Shown: in pieces, positions 54,633-63,273 of the stretch
Position numbering within the stretch: the stretch's first letter is position 1
Layout of the letters: every line of letters begins with the position of its first letter
Source: Lachnotalea glycerini
GTDB taxonomy: Bacteria; Bacillota; Clostridia; Lachnospirales; Lachnospiraceae
Direction: 5' to 3'
NCBI RefSeq assembly: GCF_003201285.1
Contig: NZ_QICS01000001.1
Coordinates: 24,678 to 88,677, forward strand
DNA: 64,000 bases
Made by a program: the position numbers and the translations under genes
The notes under the pieces: model-generated
What the model was told of the DNA's origin: nothing
Seen by the model: the letters and a program-made list of their open reading frames with translations, nothing else
Databases searched by the model: none

Positions 54633-55268
54633 ATGAGATATATAACATTTGCCCTTGCAAAAGGGCGTTTAGCTAAAACAACATTAGGTATGTTTGAAAA
54701 AATTGGTATTACATGTGAGGAAATGAAAGATAAGGATTCCAGAAAGCTTATTTTTGTCAATGAGGAGTTAAAGCTTCGATTTTTCCTTGCAAAGGCGCCT
54801 GATGTACCTACGTATGTAGAATATGGGGCAGCAGATATTGGAATCGTTGGTAAAGATACAATATTAGAAGAGGGTAGACGTCTCTTTGAGGTATTGGATT
54901 TAGGCTTTGGAAAATGTAAAATGTGTGTAGCAGGGCCAAAGACTGCAAGGGAATTATTGCAGCATCATGAATTAATACGGGTTGCGACGAAATATCCAAA
55001 TATAGCCAAGGATTACTTCTATAATAAAAAGCACCAAACAGTAGAAATTATTAAATTAAATGGTTCCATTGAACTGGCTCCCATTGTTGGTTTGTCGGAA
55101 GTCATAGTAGATATTGTTGAGACTGGGGTTACGCTAAGGGAAAATGGGTTGGATGTCTTGGAAGAAATATGTCCCCTATCTGCAAGAATGGTAGTCAATC
55201 AAGTGAGTATGAAAATGGAAAATGAGAGAATTACAAAGCTGATAACTAACTTACGCTCAATTTTGTAA
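54633..55268 (+). CDS. hisG: ATP phosphoribosyltransferase catalytic subunit, short form
   Basis: HisG condenses ATP and PRPP, the first step of histidine synthesis. The 211-residue protein is the short form, without the C-terminal regulatory domain, and so depends on HisZ. Motifs include [30 protein letters not shown] and the PRPP-binding region [23 protein letters not shown] precedes the ATG, 20 bases after hisZ. Confidence 0.97.
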   Translation: MRYITFALAKGRLAKTTLGMFEKIGITCEEMKDKDSRKLIFVNEELKLRFFLAKAPDVPTYVEYGAADIGIVGKDTILEEGRRLFEVLDLGFGKCKMCVAGPKTARELLQHHELIRVATKYPNIAKDYFYNKKHQTVEIIKLNGSIELAPIVGLSEVIVDIVETGVTLRENGLDVLEEICPLSARMVVNQVSMKMENERITKLITNLRSIL

Positions 55269-55290
55269 TGTTTTTATTTGGAGGAATAAG

Positions 55291-56580
55291 ATGAGAATAA
55301 TAAGAATGGATGAAAAGACAAAGAAGAATCTTTTGGATGATTTATTAAAAAGAAGTCCCAATAATTACGACTCTTATACAGCATCGGTGAATGAAATAAT
55401 AAATACAGTAAAAAACAAAGGAAATCAGGCTGTTTTTGAGTATACAAAGCAATTTGACAAAGCAGAAATTAGTGAAGAGAATATAAAGGTTACAAATGTA
55501 GAAATAGAAGAGGCTTATCGTTTAGTAGATCAAAGTCTGATCGATGTGATGCGTAAGGCACTGTTGAATATTAAAAGTTATCATGAAAAGCAGCGTCAAT
55601 ACAGTTGGTTTGACAGTACGCCAAATGGAACCATACTGGGGCAGAAAGTAACTCCGCTTGAAAAAGTGGGTGTTTATGTACCGGGAGGCAAAGCCGTATA
55701 TCCATCTTCGGTGCTTATGAATATTATACCTGCAAAAGTAGCGGGGGTGTCAAAGATTGTTATGACAACTCCTCCAGACAAGGATGGTAAGGTGAATCCG
55801 AACACGTTAGTGGCGGCAAAGGAAGCCGGAGCAGATGAAATATACAAGGTTGGAGGAGCACAAGCCATTGCAGCTTTAGCTTTTGGTACAGAAAGCATTC
55901 CAAAGGTGGATAAGATTGTGGGACCCGGCAATATTTATGTTGCTCTGGCTAAAAAGTCGGTTTATGGGTATGTGAATATTGATTCCATTGCAGGACCTAG
56001 TGAAATTCTTGTTATAGCAGATGAGACGGCGAATCCAAGATTTGTTGCAGCCGATCTTTTATCACAGGCGGAGCATGATGAATTAGCTTCGGCTATATTG
56101 GTTACTACGAGTGAAGAATTAGCAGAGAAAGTATCAAGGGAAGTAGAGCAGTTTGTATCTAATTTATCTAGAAAAGAAATATTAGAAAAATCTTTAGAAA
56201 ATTATGGATATATTTTATTGGTAAAGGAATTAGAGGAAGCAATTTCAGTAGCCAATGAGATTGCATCTGAGCATTTGGAAATCGTTACAAAGGATCCATT
56301 TACTGTGATGACCAAAATTAAAAATGCAGGTGCTATCTTTATTGGTGAATATAGCTCAGAGCCTTTGGGTGATTATTTTGCCGGACCAAATCATGTATTA
56401 CCGACCAATGGAACTGCTAAATTCTTTTCACCGCTTGGGGTAGATGATTTTATAAAAAAATCAAGTATTATATCCTATTCAAGAGAAGCTTTAGAGCCGA
56501 TTCATAAAGATATTATTCAATTTGCAGAAGCAGAACAGCTTACAGCACATGCCAATTCGATAAAAGTTAGATTTGAGTAG
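55291..56580 (+). CDS. hisD: Histidinol dehydrogenase
   Basis: HisD carries out the last two oxidations that convert histidinol to histidine, with NAD and zinc. The 429-residue protein has VGVYVPGGKAVYPSSVLMN, KVDKIVGPGNIYVALAK, the region GPSEILVIADETANP, the zinc-binding QAEHDE near 259 and the catalytic SEHLEI and GPNHVLPTNGTA regions. TTTGGAGGA precedes the ATG. It follows hisG by 22 bases. Confidence 0.98.
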   Translation: MRIIRMDEKTKKNLLDDLLKRSPNNYDSYTASVNEIINTVKNKGNQAVFEYTKQFDKAEISEENIKVTNVEIEEAYRLVDQSLIDVMRKALLNIKSYHEKQRQYSWFDSTPNGTILGQKVTPLEKVGVYVPGGKAVYPSSVLMNIIPAKVAGVSKIVMTTPPDKDGKVNPNTLVAAKEAGADEIYKVGGAQAIAALAFGTESIPKVDKIVGPGNIYVALAKKSVYGYVNIDSIAGPSEILVIADETANPRFVAADLLSQAEHDELASAILVTTSEELAEKVSREVEQFVSNLSRKEILEKSLENYGYILLVKELEEAISVANEIASEHLEIVTKDPFTVMTKIKNAGAIFIGEYSSEPLGDYFAGPNHVLPTNGTAKFFSPLGVDDFIKKSSIISYSREALEPIHKDIIQFAEAEQLTAHANSIKVRFE

Positions 56581-56592
56581 GAGGATTACAAA

Positions 56593-57183
56593 ATGGAGGA
56601 ACGTAAAGCCACTATAAATAGAAAAACAAAGGAAACTGAAGTTGACTTAGAATTAAATATTGATGGAGCAGGAGTTTCAAATATAGAAACAGGTATCGGT
56701 TTCTTTGACCATATGCTAGATGGCTTTGCAAGACATGGTTTATTTGATCTTTCTGTTCTAGTAACGGGCGATTTGGTAGTGGATTGCCATCATACGATAG
56801 AGGACACAGGAATTGTTCTTGGTAATGCAATTAAGGATTCGATAGGTGACAAAAAAGGAATTAAGCGCTATGGAAGCTGTATTTTGCCTATGGATGATGC
56901 TTTGGTACTTTGCTCAATCGATTTATCAGGTAGACCCTATTTAGCTTTTGAGCATGAATTTACAACGGATCGTGTTGGATACATGGATACTGAAATGGTA
57001 AGAGATTTTTTTTATGCAATCTCTTATTCTGCGGGAATGAATCTTCATCTTAAAGTAATGTCAGGAACCAACAATCATCATATTATAGAAGCAATGTTTA
57101 AGTCATTTGCAAAGGCATTGGACGAAGCTACTATAATAGATGCCAGAATCAGAGATGTGTTATCAACAAAGGGAACTCTATAA
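56593..57183 (+). CDS. hisB: Imidazoleglycerol-phosphate dehydratase
   Basis: This is the monofunctional dehydratase form of HisB (196 residues), without the phosphatase domain seen in enterobacteria. It dehydrates imidazole glycerol phosphate in a manganese-dependent reaction. The metal-binding histidine motifs are present: GFFDHMLDGFARHG near 37, DCHHTIEDTG near 63 and NNHHIIEAMFKSFAKAL near 157. TAGGAGG precedes the ATG and hisD ends 12 bases before. Confidence 0.98.
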   Translation: MEERKATINRKTKETEVDLELNIDGAGVSNIETGIGFFDHMLDGFARHGLFDLSVLVTGDLVVDCHHTIEDTGIVLGNAIKDSIGDKKGIKRYGSCILPMDDALVLCSIDLSGRPYLAFEHEFTTDRVGYMDTEMVRDFFYAISYSAGMNLHLKVMSGTNNHHIIEAMFKSFAKALDEATIIDARIRDVLSTKGTL

Positions 57184-57198
57184 TTAAGGAGATTGCGT

Positions 57199-58479
57199 AT
57201 GTTTAAGAAAATAGTAAGCTGTATTTATTTAAAGGATAAAAAAGCGGTAAAGAGTTTACATAGTAATGAAATAGTGAGTGATAATCCCATTCGCCTGGCA
57301 AAATATTATAGTGATAACGGTGCAGATGAAATTATAATTTTTGACTTATCGGTATCTGATTTTGAGCATGAACAGTCCATCGGAATCATCAAAGAAATTG
57401 CAAGAGTAATTGAAATACCAATGATTGCAGGGGGGAATATTAAACGTGCAGAGGATGTGAAAAAGCTTCTTTATGCAGGAGCTTCAAAAGCAATGCTTAA
57501 CTATGCAAAGGAGGAAAACATTGCACTAACGGAGGAAGTATCAAAGCGTTTTGGAAAAGAAAAGCTTGCAGTATGTGTGGATTCTGCCCAGCAAATTTAC
57601 AAAAATAAAGCTCAAATAGAAGAATTTGTGTCCTTGCTTGTGGCTATAAAGGAAATTGAATTAGAGAAAAATCAGGCAATTATTCCGGTCAAGATATTTG
57701 CCTTGCTTGATACAATTGATTTAGGTTATTTGATAAAAACACTATATTTGGATATCGTAGAAGGGGTTAGCGGTGAGTTAATAAATAGCACAGAAACCGA
57801 TTTGCTTCGTGTGAAAGCCGCATGTAAAGCTGCTGATATTAATGTGGATTTATTTGAAAGTGAAATGAAATGGTCAGAATTTAAATTAAATTCGGATGGA
57901 ATGATTCCAGTTGTTGTGCAGGATTATAAGACAAATGAGGTGTTAATGCTGGCTTATATGAATGAAGAGGCGTTTCTTAAAACAATTGAGACTGGTAAAA
58001 TGACCTATTGGAGCCGAAGCAGAAATGAATTATGGACAAAAGGGCTGACTTCAGGGCATTTCCAATATGTAAAATCTTTAATAATGGATTGTGATAATGA
58101 CACGATGCTTGCCAAGGTGTCACAGATTGGGGTGGCTTGTCACACAGGGAAACGAAGCTGCTTTTTCCAAAAGGTTGTTGAAAGGGAATATAAAGAAACG
58201 AATCCTTTAAAGGTTTTTGAAAAGGTATATGGTGTAATTGAGGATAGAAGAAGAAATCCAAAAGAAGGCTCTTATACGAATTATTTATTCGAGAAAGGGA
58301 TCGATAAAATCCTTAAAAAGCTGGGAGAGGAAGCAACTGAAATTGTTATTGCAGCTAAAAACCCAGACCCAGAAGAAATAAAATATGAAATGTCTGATTT
58401 TTTATATCATGCTATGGTATTAATGGTTGAGAAGGGTGTTACATGGGAGGATATAACGAAAGAATTGTCAAATAGATAA
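57199..58479 (+). CDS. hisIE: HisF-like domain fused to HisI and HisE
   Basis: The 426-residue protein has three parts. Residues 1-220 align with HisF (cyclase TIM barrel): [18 protein letters not shown] matches the HisF N-terminus, but the catalytic Asp11 is Tyr10, while the second catalytic Asp remains as Asp128 (AVCVDS). The second half of the barrel is poorly conserved. Residues 223-325 are HisI (cyclohydrolase) with the metal motif MDCDNDTML and Cys314/Cys321. Residues 338-426 are HisE (pyrophosphatase) with [20 protein letters not shown]. HisI and HisE look active; the HisF part probably is not. The ATG at 57199 has AAGGAG 7 bases before it. It is the last gene of the operon, and hisH, hisA and a normal hisF are absent here. 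Confidence 0.88.
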   Translation: MFKKIVSCIYLKDKKAVKSLHSNEIVSDNPIRLAKYYSDNGADEIIIFDLSVSDFEHEQSIGIIKEIARVIEIPMIAGGNIKRAEDVKKLLYAGASKAMLNYAKEENIALTEEVSKRFGKEKLAVCVDSAQQIYKNKAQIEEFVSLLVAIKEIELEKNQAIIPVKIFALLDTIDLGYLIKTLYLDIVEGVSGELINSTETDLLRVKAACKAADINVDLFESEMKWSEFKLNSDGMIPVVVQDYKTNEVLMLAYMNEEAFLKTIETGKMTYWSRSRNELWTKGLTSGHFQYVKSLIMDCDNDTMLAKVSQIGVACHTGKRSCFFQKVVEREYKETNPLKVFEKVYGVIEDRRRNPKEGSYTNYLFEKGIDKILKKLGEEATEIVIAAKNPDPEEIKYEMSDFLYHAMVLMVEKGVTWEDITKELSNR

Positions 58480-58597
58480 TCATGGGGAGCTTCTATAGCA
58501 TAAAATATCATGATTCAAATGGTCATAAACGATGAAGTGGCGGCATATAATATCAATAAGATTATATGCTATCACTTTTTTTGTTGGAGGAATTAAG

Positions 58598-58939
58598 ATG
58601 CGTAATTCATCTTTGGAACAAAGAGTTGAAATGATTCAGAATATAAGAGAAATATCAGCCAATAATGAAAGAACAATGAGTAACATACATGGTATAATAG
58701 GAAATTCTTTTTCAACTGACACTGTTGCAACGAAAAGCAAAAGCAAAAATAAATTTAAATATCGTATGTTAATTGCATCTGTAATGTTTGGCATATATGT
58801 TTTGTTAGCCATAGAAAATCTGCAATGTATGGGATATGATTCGAAAGCTATTGATAAAATGATAGCGTATAATATTGATTATAAGGAAATATTAGAACAA
58901 GTGAACGTTCAATTAACAAATGCTGTAAAGTCTGAGTAG
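58598..58939 (+). CDS. Small single-pass membrane protein
   Basis: The 113-residue protein has a soluble, polar N-terminal half (about 1-50), one hydrophobic segment near 56-73 (MLIASVMFGIYVLLAI), then a short C-terminal part. No family is recognised. TTGGAGGA precedes the ATG at 58598; a longer frame from 58532 lacks one. It lies between the his operon and the diguanylate cyclase gene, 75 bases before the latter, so the two may be cotranscribed. Confidence 0.7.
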   Translation: MRNSSLEQRVEMIQNIREISANNERTMSNIHGIIGNSFSTDTVATKSKSKNKFKYRMLIASVMFGIYVLLAIENLQCMGYDSKAIDKMIAYNIDYKEILEQVNVQLTNAVKSE

Positions 58940-59014
58940 TGTGAGTCAGCTATAAGGGAGTAACGGTAACGTTACGATAATACCAATGCACCACAGAAAC
59001 GGTTGGGTGATGAA

Positions 59015-60697
59015 ATGAGTGGAAAAAAAGATTTATTGAAATCTTTATTTTGGGTCTGCATTGCTTCAGGCATAATTTTTATTTTAATTGTTCATATTAC
59101 ATATCGATTGCAAAATCCATCCATTTCCTCAGAAGTGAGGAAATATGATGGCTGGTATGCTTTACTTAATCAACAAAAGCAAAAGCTGAATTGTAATGAA
59201 AAATTAGTTGTATCAAATAAACTATTTTCTGTTTATAATGTTTTACCGCAAAATCTGAATCACGATTCCATCTTATTTCGAACTTATCATCAATGCGTTA
59301 AGGTAATTGTAAATGAACAAGTAATCTATGAATATGGAGATAATGATAAAGTATGCTTCACAAATACGCCAGGCTCTTCTTATCATATCGTAGATTTGGA
59401 CAACTCTTTTTCCGGTAAAAAAATTGAGCTTCAATATAAATCAATAACAGACGTTGGAAGCAAAAAGATATTTGATTTTTATATTGGTTCTACTCAGGAC
59501 TTAACAAAATTAGCAATTGCTGAAAATTTACCAACCTTAATGATGAGCTTGCTTCTTTTTGTTTTAGGCGTATTTTTTATCATATTTGCTATCATATTTA
59601 CGAAAAAAAACAAAATAAAACAGACTCTCTATATTGGTATGTTTACTCTTTTATTTTCTGTGTGGTCAATTCTTCAGTCTTGTGTTTTACAGCTTATTTT
59701 TGAAAATAACTTAACATTTATGTTTATGCAATATGTAGCATTTTTAATTATGCCTATCGCAATGACAATGTACATACGAGAATTATTTCAGTTTTATGAA
59801 GATAAAGGTTTAATCTTATTAAGTGCTTGTTTCTGCATTAATTTCGTTTGTTGTATTTTATTGCAACTACTTAAAATCATAGACATGAGAGACATTTTTT
59901 TGATCATTCATATTTTAATTGTGTCAGAATTTTTTTATATATTCTATTTACTAAACCAGAATTATAAAGATTTATGTAAGTCTATCACTTGCACAACAAT
60001 AAGGATAATGTTTATTGTTATGATAACAATACTTGTCGACTTGTATCGTTATTATAATATGACGGCTAAGGATGAAGCTAAATTTACTCGCATTAGTATA
60101 TTGATTTTTATGTCCTATATACTGATTGGTTATGTTCAGGAAATAATTAAAAAGTCAAAGGAATATACAGAAACAAAATTGATGGCAAAATTAGCTTATA
60201 AGGATGTAATGACGGACTTATATAATCGAACTGCATATATTGAAGATATTAGAGACTGTGAAAAGCTTTTGAAACTTGCGCCCCAGAAACTAAATTTGAT
60301 ATTTGTTATTTTTGATTTAAATGATTTAAAGGTAATGAATGACTTTCATGGACATGGTGTAGGGGATCATTATATTATAACCACCGGAAAAATAATTAAA
60401 AAAGCCTTTGAAAAAGTAGGAAAATGTTATAGAATAGGTGGAGATGAGTTTGCAGTTATCATAAATGATCGTAGTTTTGATGATTATTTAAGGGCAATGA
60501 AGGAACTCAACAATATGGTTGTAAAGGAAAATGAGACATCTAAGCTAGAGTATTCAATAGCCTATGGTTATGCAGTGTTTGAAGCTGGTAAGTATCAGTC
60601 GTTAAAGGATTTAATTGATAAGGCGGATAAAAATATGTATAAAAATAAGAGCATATATAAAGAAAATAAAATATTCTTAGCTGATTTTACAACATAA
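59015..60697 (+). CDS. Membrane diguanylate cyclase with GGDEF domain
   Basis: The 560-residue protein has an N-terminal helix (about 9-28) and an extracytoplasmic domain to about 180, like the 7TM-DISM extracellular module. A block of about seven membrane helices (about 180-375) and a C-terminal GGDEF domain (about 395-560) follow. The active site is GGDEF at 475-479, so it should make c-di-GMP. The RxxD inhibitory site upstream is absent (the equivalent positions read EKVG). The start at 59015 follows GGGTGATGAA; a TTG at 59003 is possible. It may provide ligand for the PilZ protein at 1.2 kb. The input signal is unknown. Confidence 0.9.
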   Translation: MSGKKDLLKSLFWVCIASGIIFILIVHITYRLQNPSISSEVRKYDGWYALLNQQKQKLNCNEKLVVSNKLFSVYNVLPQNLNHDSILFRTYHQCVKVIVNEQVIYEYGDNDKVCFTNTPGSSYHIVDLDNSFSGKKIELQYKSITDVGSKKIFDFYIGSTQDLTKLAIAENLPTLMMSLLLFVLGVFFIIFAIIFTKKNKIKQTLYIGMFTLLFSVWSILQSCVLQLIFENNLTFMFMQYVAFLIMPIAMTMYIRELFQFYEDKGLILLSACFCINFVCCILLQLLKIIDMRDIFLIIHILIVSEFFYIFYLLNQNYKDLCKSITCTTIRIMFIVMITILVDLYRYYNMTAKDEAKFTRISILIFMSYILIGYVQEIIKKSKEYTETKLMAKLAYKDVMTDLYNRTAYIEDIRDCEKLLKLAPQKLNLIFVIFDLNDLKVMNDFHGHGVGDHYIITTGKIIKKAFEKVGKCYRIGGDEFAVIINDRSFDDYLRAMKELNNMVVKENETSKLEYSIAYGYAVFEAGKYQSLKDLIDKADKNMYKNKSIYKENKIFLADFTT

Positions 60698-60719
60698 ATA
60701 AAGAAAAGAAAGGTAATAT

Positions 60720-62585
60720 ATGAGAAAAACAGCGCTAACAGATGAAATACTTTTAAGTATAGATAAACCGGCAAGATATATTGGAAATGAGGTTAATAGT
60801 GTTATTAAGGATTTGACTCAGGTTAATATTCGTTTTGCTATGTGCTTCCCAGATGTATATGAAATTGGAATGTCTCATTTGGGAATTCAGATTTTATATG
60901 ACATGTTCAATCAAATGGAAGATGTGTACTGCGAAAGGGTATATTCGCCGTGGACAGATTTAGATAAAATTATGAGAGAAAGAAATATTCCACTTTTTGC
61001 ACTTGAATCTCAGGATCCGATTAAAGCTTTTGACTTTCTTGGAATTACGATTCAATACGAAATGTGCTATACCAATATATTACAGGTTTTAGAATTAAGT
61101 CAGATTCCTTTGCTTGCAAGCGAAAGAGGTGAAGAATTTCCAATTGTAATTGGTGGAGGACCTTGTACCTATAACCCTGAGCCATTGGCAGACTTTTTTG
61201 ATTTGTTTTATATTGGAGAAGGAGAGACTTCCTATTTCCCGCTATTAGAAGCATATCGTGAAAATAAGAAAAATGGTGGGAATAAATTAGATTTTCTTAA
61301 GAAAGCGGCACAGATTCCAGGAATTTATGTGCCGTCATTTTATGATGTCAAATATAAGGAAGACGGTACGGTTAAAGAATTTACGCCAAATGTGGCAGAA
61401 GCCCCCAAAACAATCAGAAAAGAAATTGTAATGGATGTGAGTGAAACTTTTTACCCCAAAAAGCCAGTCGTGCCTTTTATCAAGGCTACTCAGGACAGAG
61501 TTGTTCTTGAAATACAAAGAGGCTGTATAAGAGGCTGCCGATTCTGTCAGGCAGGTATGATATACAGGCCTGTAAGAGAGAGAAGTCTGGATATGCTAAA
61601 AGAGTATGCTTATGAGATGCTTCATAATACAGGATATGAAGAAATATCGCTTAGTTCTTTAAGTTCAAGTGATTATTCTCAGTTACAGGGATTAGTGAAT
61701 TTTTTGATTGAGGAATTTAAGGAGCAGGGTGTGAATATTTCGCTCCCATCGCTGCGTATTGACGAATTTTCTTTGGATGTTATGAGTAAGGTACAGGATG
61801 TTAGAAAAAGCAGTTTAACTTTTGCACCGGAGGCTGGGACACAAAGACTTAGGGATGTCATTAATAAAGGACTGACGGAAGAGGTAATTATAGAAGGTGC
61901 CGGAAAGGCTTTTGAGAGTGGCTGGAATCGGGTTAAGCTGTATTTTATGTTGGGTTTGCCAACAGAAACGCTTGAGGATATGGTGGGAATTGCAGAGCTG
62001 TCTGATAAAATTGCACGAAGATATTATGAGATTCCAAAGGATCAAAGAAACGGAAAAGTACAAATTGTTGCGAGTACCTCATTTTTTGTTCCTAAGCCAT
62101 TTACTCCGTTTCAATGGGCTACAATGAGTACCAAGGAAGAATTTATTGAAAAGGCAAGAATTGTAAAACAGGCAATTAAGTCTCAGCTTAATCAAAAGAG
62201 TATAAAATATAATTGGCATGAGGCTGATCTGACAGTTTTAGAGGGCGTCTTAGCCAGAGGTGACAGAAGAGTTTCAAAGGTTATTTTGCAGGCATATCGA
62301 AATGGTTGTATTTATGATGCATGGTCGGAAACTTTTGATTATTCAAAATGGCTGGCTGCATTTGAAAATACAGGAGTTGATATTAATTTTTATACGACAA
62401 GAGAAAGAGCTTTGGATGAGATTTTTCCATGGGATTTTATCGATACAGGTGTCACAAAGGAGTTTTTGAAACGAGAATGGGAAAATGCGAAGAATGGATT
62501 AATTACCTTGAATTGTAAAATGGCATGTTCAGGTTGCGGAGCTATGATTTTTAATGGAGGTGTATGCTTTGAAGATAAGAATTAA
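60720..62585 (+). CDS. B12-binding/radical SAM protein, TIGR03960 family
   Basis: The 621-residue protein has an N-terminal B12-binding-like domain (FAMCFPDVYEIGMSHLGIQI near 38) and a radical SAM core with the cluster motif RGCIRGCRFCQAG (Cys-x3-Cys-x2-Cys) near 266, plus LPSLRIDEFSLDVM and FAPEAGTQRLRDVINKG. The C-terminus carries further cysteines (CKMACSGCGAM). This family is conserved with TIGR03936 and RNase E/G genes in clostridia, as here. Its chemistry is not known to me; a role in RNA or translation is inferred from context. AAAGGTAA precedes the ATG. Confidence 0.92.
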   Translation: MRKTALTDEILLSIDKPARYIGNEVNSVIKDLTQVNIRFAMCFPDVYEIGMSHLGIQILYDMFNQMEDVYCERVYSPWTDLDKIMRERNIPLFALESQDPIKAFDFLGITIQYEMCYTNILQVLELSQIPLLASERGEEFPIVIGGGPCTYNPEPLADFFDLFYIGEGETSYFPLLEAYRENKKNGGNKLDFLKKAAQIPGIYVPSFYDVKYKEDGTVKEFTPNVAEAPKTIRKEIVMDVSETFYPKKPVVPFIKATQDRVVLEIQRGCIRGCRFCQAGMIYRPVRERSLDMLKEYAYEMLHNTGYEEISLSSLSSSDYSQLQGLVNFLIEEFKEQGVNISLPSLRIDEFSLDVMSKVQDVRKSSLTFAPEAGTQRLRDVINKGLTEEVIIEGAGKAFESGWNRVKLYFMLGLPTETLEDMVGIAELSDKIARRYYEIPKDQRNGKVQIVASTSFFVPKPFTPFQWATMSTKEEFIEKARIVKQAIKSQLNQKSIKYNWHEADLTVLEGVLARGDRRVSKVILQAYRNGCIYDAWSETFDYSKWLAAFENTGVDINFYTTRERALDEIFPWDFIDTGVTKEFLKREWENAKNGLITLNCKMACSGCGAMIFNGGVCFEDKN

Positions 62586-63273
62586 ATTTAAAAAAGAGGA
62601 TTCTATGAAATTTATCGGACACTTGGATATTATGAGATATTTTCAAAAAGCGATGCGTCGTGCCGATATTGACATTGCATATTCAGAAGGCTACAGTCCG
62701 CACCAGATTATGTCTTTCGCTTCACCGTTGGGAGTTGGAATAACAAGTGATGGAGAATATATTGATATTGAAATAAAAAACAGGATATCTTCAAAAGAAG
62801 CAATGCACAAGTTAAATGAGGTTATGGTAGAGGGAATTGAGATTTTATCCTTTCGGCAACTTCCAAAGGACAGTAAGAATGCAATGTCAATCGTAGAAGC
62901 GGCCGATTATGAAATCAAATTCAGAGAGGGTTATGAACCTAAATTGTGGGAAGAAAGATTAAAAGATTTCTTTACACAAGAAGAAATTACTGTAACAAAA
63001 AAGACGAAAAAAAGTGAGAAGGAAGTAGATATTAAGCCAATGATTTATTCGCTTAATGTAAGTAATGGAAAAGTTTCTATGCAAATTGCCTCCGGTAGTG
63101 CCAATAATTTAAAACCGGAGCTTGTTATGCAGGCTTTTTGTGAATTTATTGACTTTGAACCAAGGGAATTTGCACTCTTAATACATCGTAAGGAGCTATA
63201 TGTCAATATTGGAGATGAGAGTAAAAAAGAATTCCTTGCGCTGGAGAATTTGGGTGAAGAGCTATATGAGTAG
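62569..63273 (+). CDS. TIGR03936 family radical SAM-associated protein
   Basis: The 234-residue protein is the usual partner of TIGR03960 and often found fused to it. The N-terminus LKIRIKFKKEDSMKFIGHLD and FSEGYSPHQIMSFASPLGVG-like region (SEGYSPHQIMSFASPLGVG near 41) are characteristic. It has no cluster cysteines. A TTG start at 62569 is preferred because GGAGG lies 8 bases upstream, and the family begins with a KIRIKF-type sequence. A longer ATG form from 62554 has no ribosome binding site. It overlaps the upstream gene by 17 bases. Confidence 0.88.
   Translation: MKIRIKFKKEDSMKFIGHLDIMRYFQKAMRRADIDIAYSEGYSPHQIMSFASPLGVGITSDGEYIDIEIKNRISSKEAMHKLNEVMVEGIEILSFRQLPKDSKNAMSIVEAADYEIKFREGYEPKLWEERLKDFFTQEEITVTKKTKKSEKEVDIKPMIYSLNVSNGKVSMQIASGSANNLKPELVMQAFCEFIDFEPREFALLIHRKELYVNIGDESKKEFLALENLGEELYE

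Noticed and set aside
58966-58975. GTAACGTTAC palindrome before the GGDEF gene as an operator
   Set aside because: Ten bases of palindrome occur often by chance; no promoter element is aligned with it.
1237-60697. PilZ, CheX-like and GGDEF genes as one c-di-GMP system
   Set aside because: They lie up to 59 kb apart, in separate transcripts, with no shared sites; only a general pathway link can be stated.
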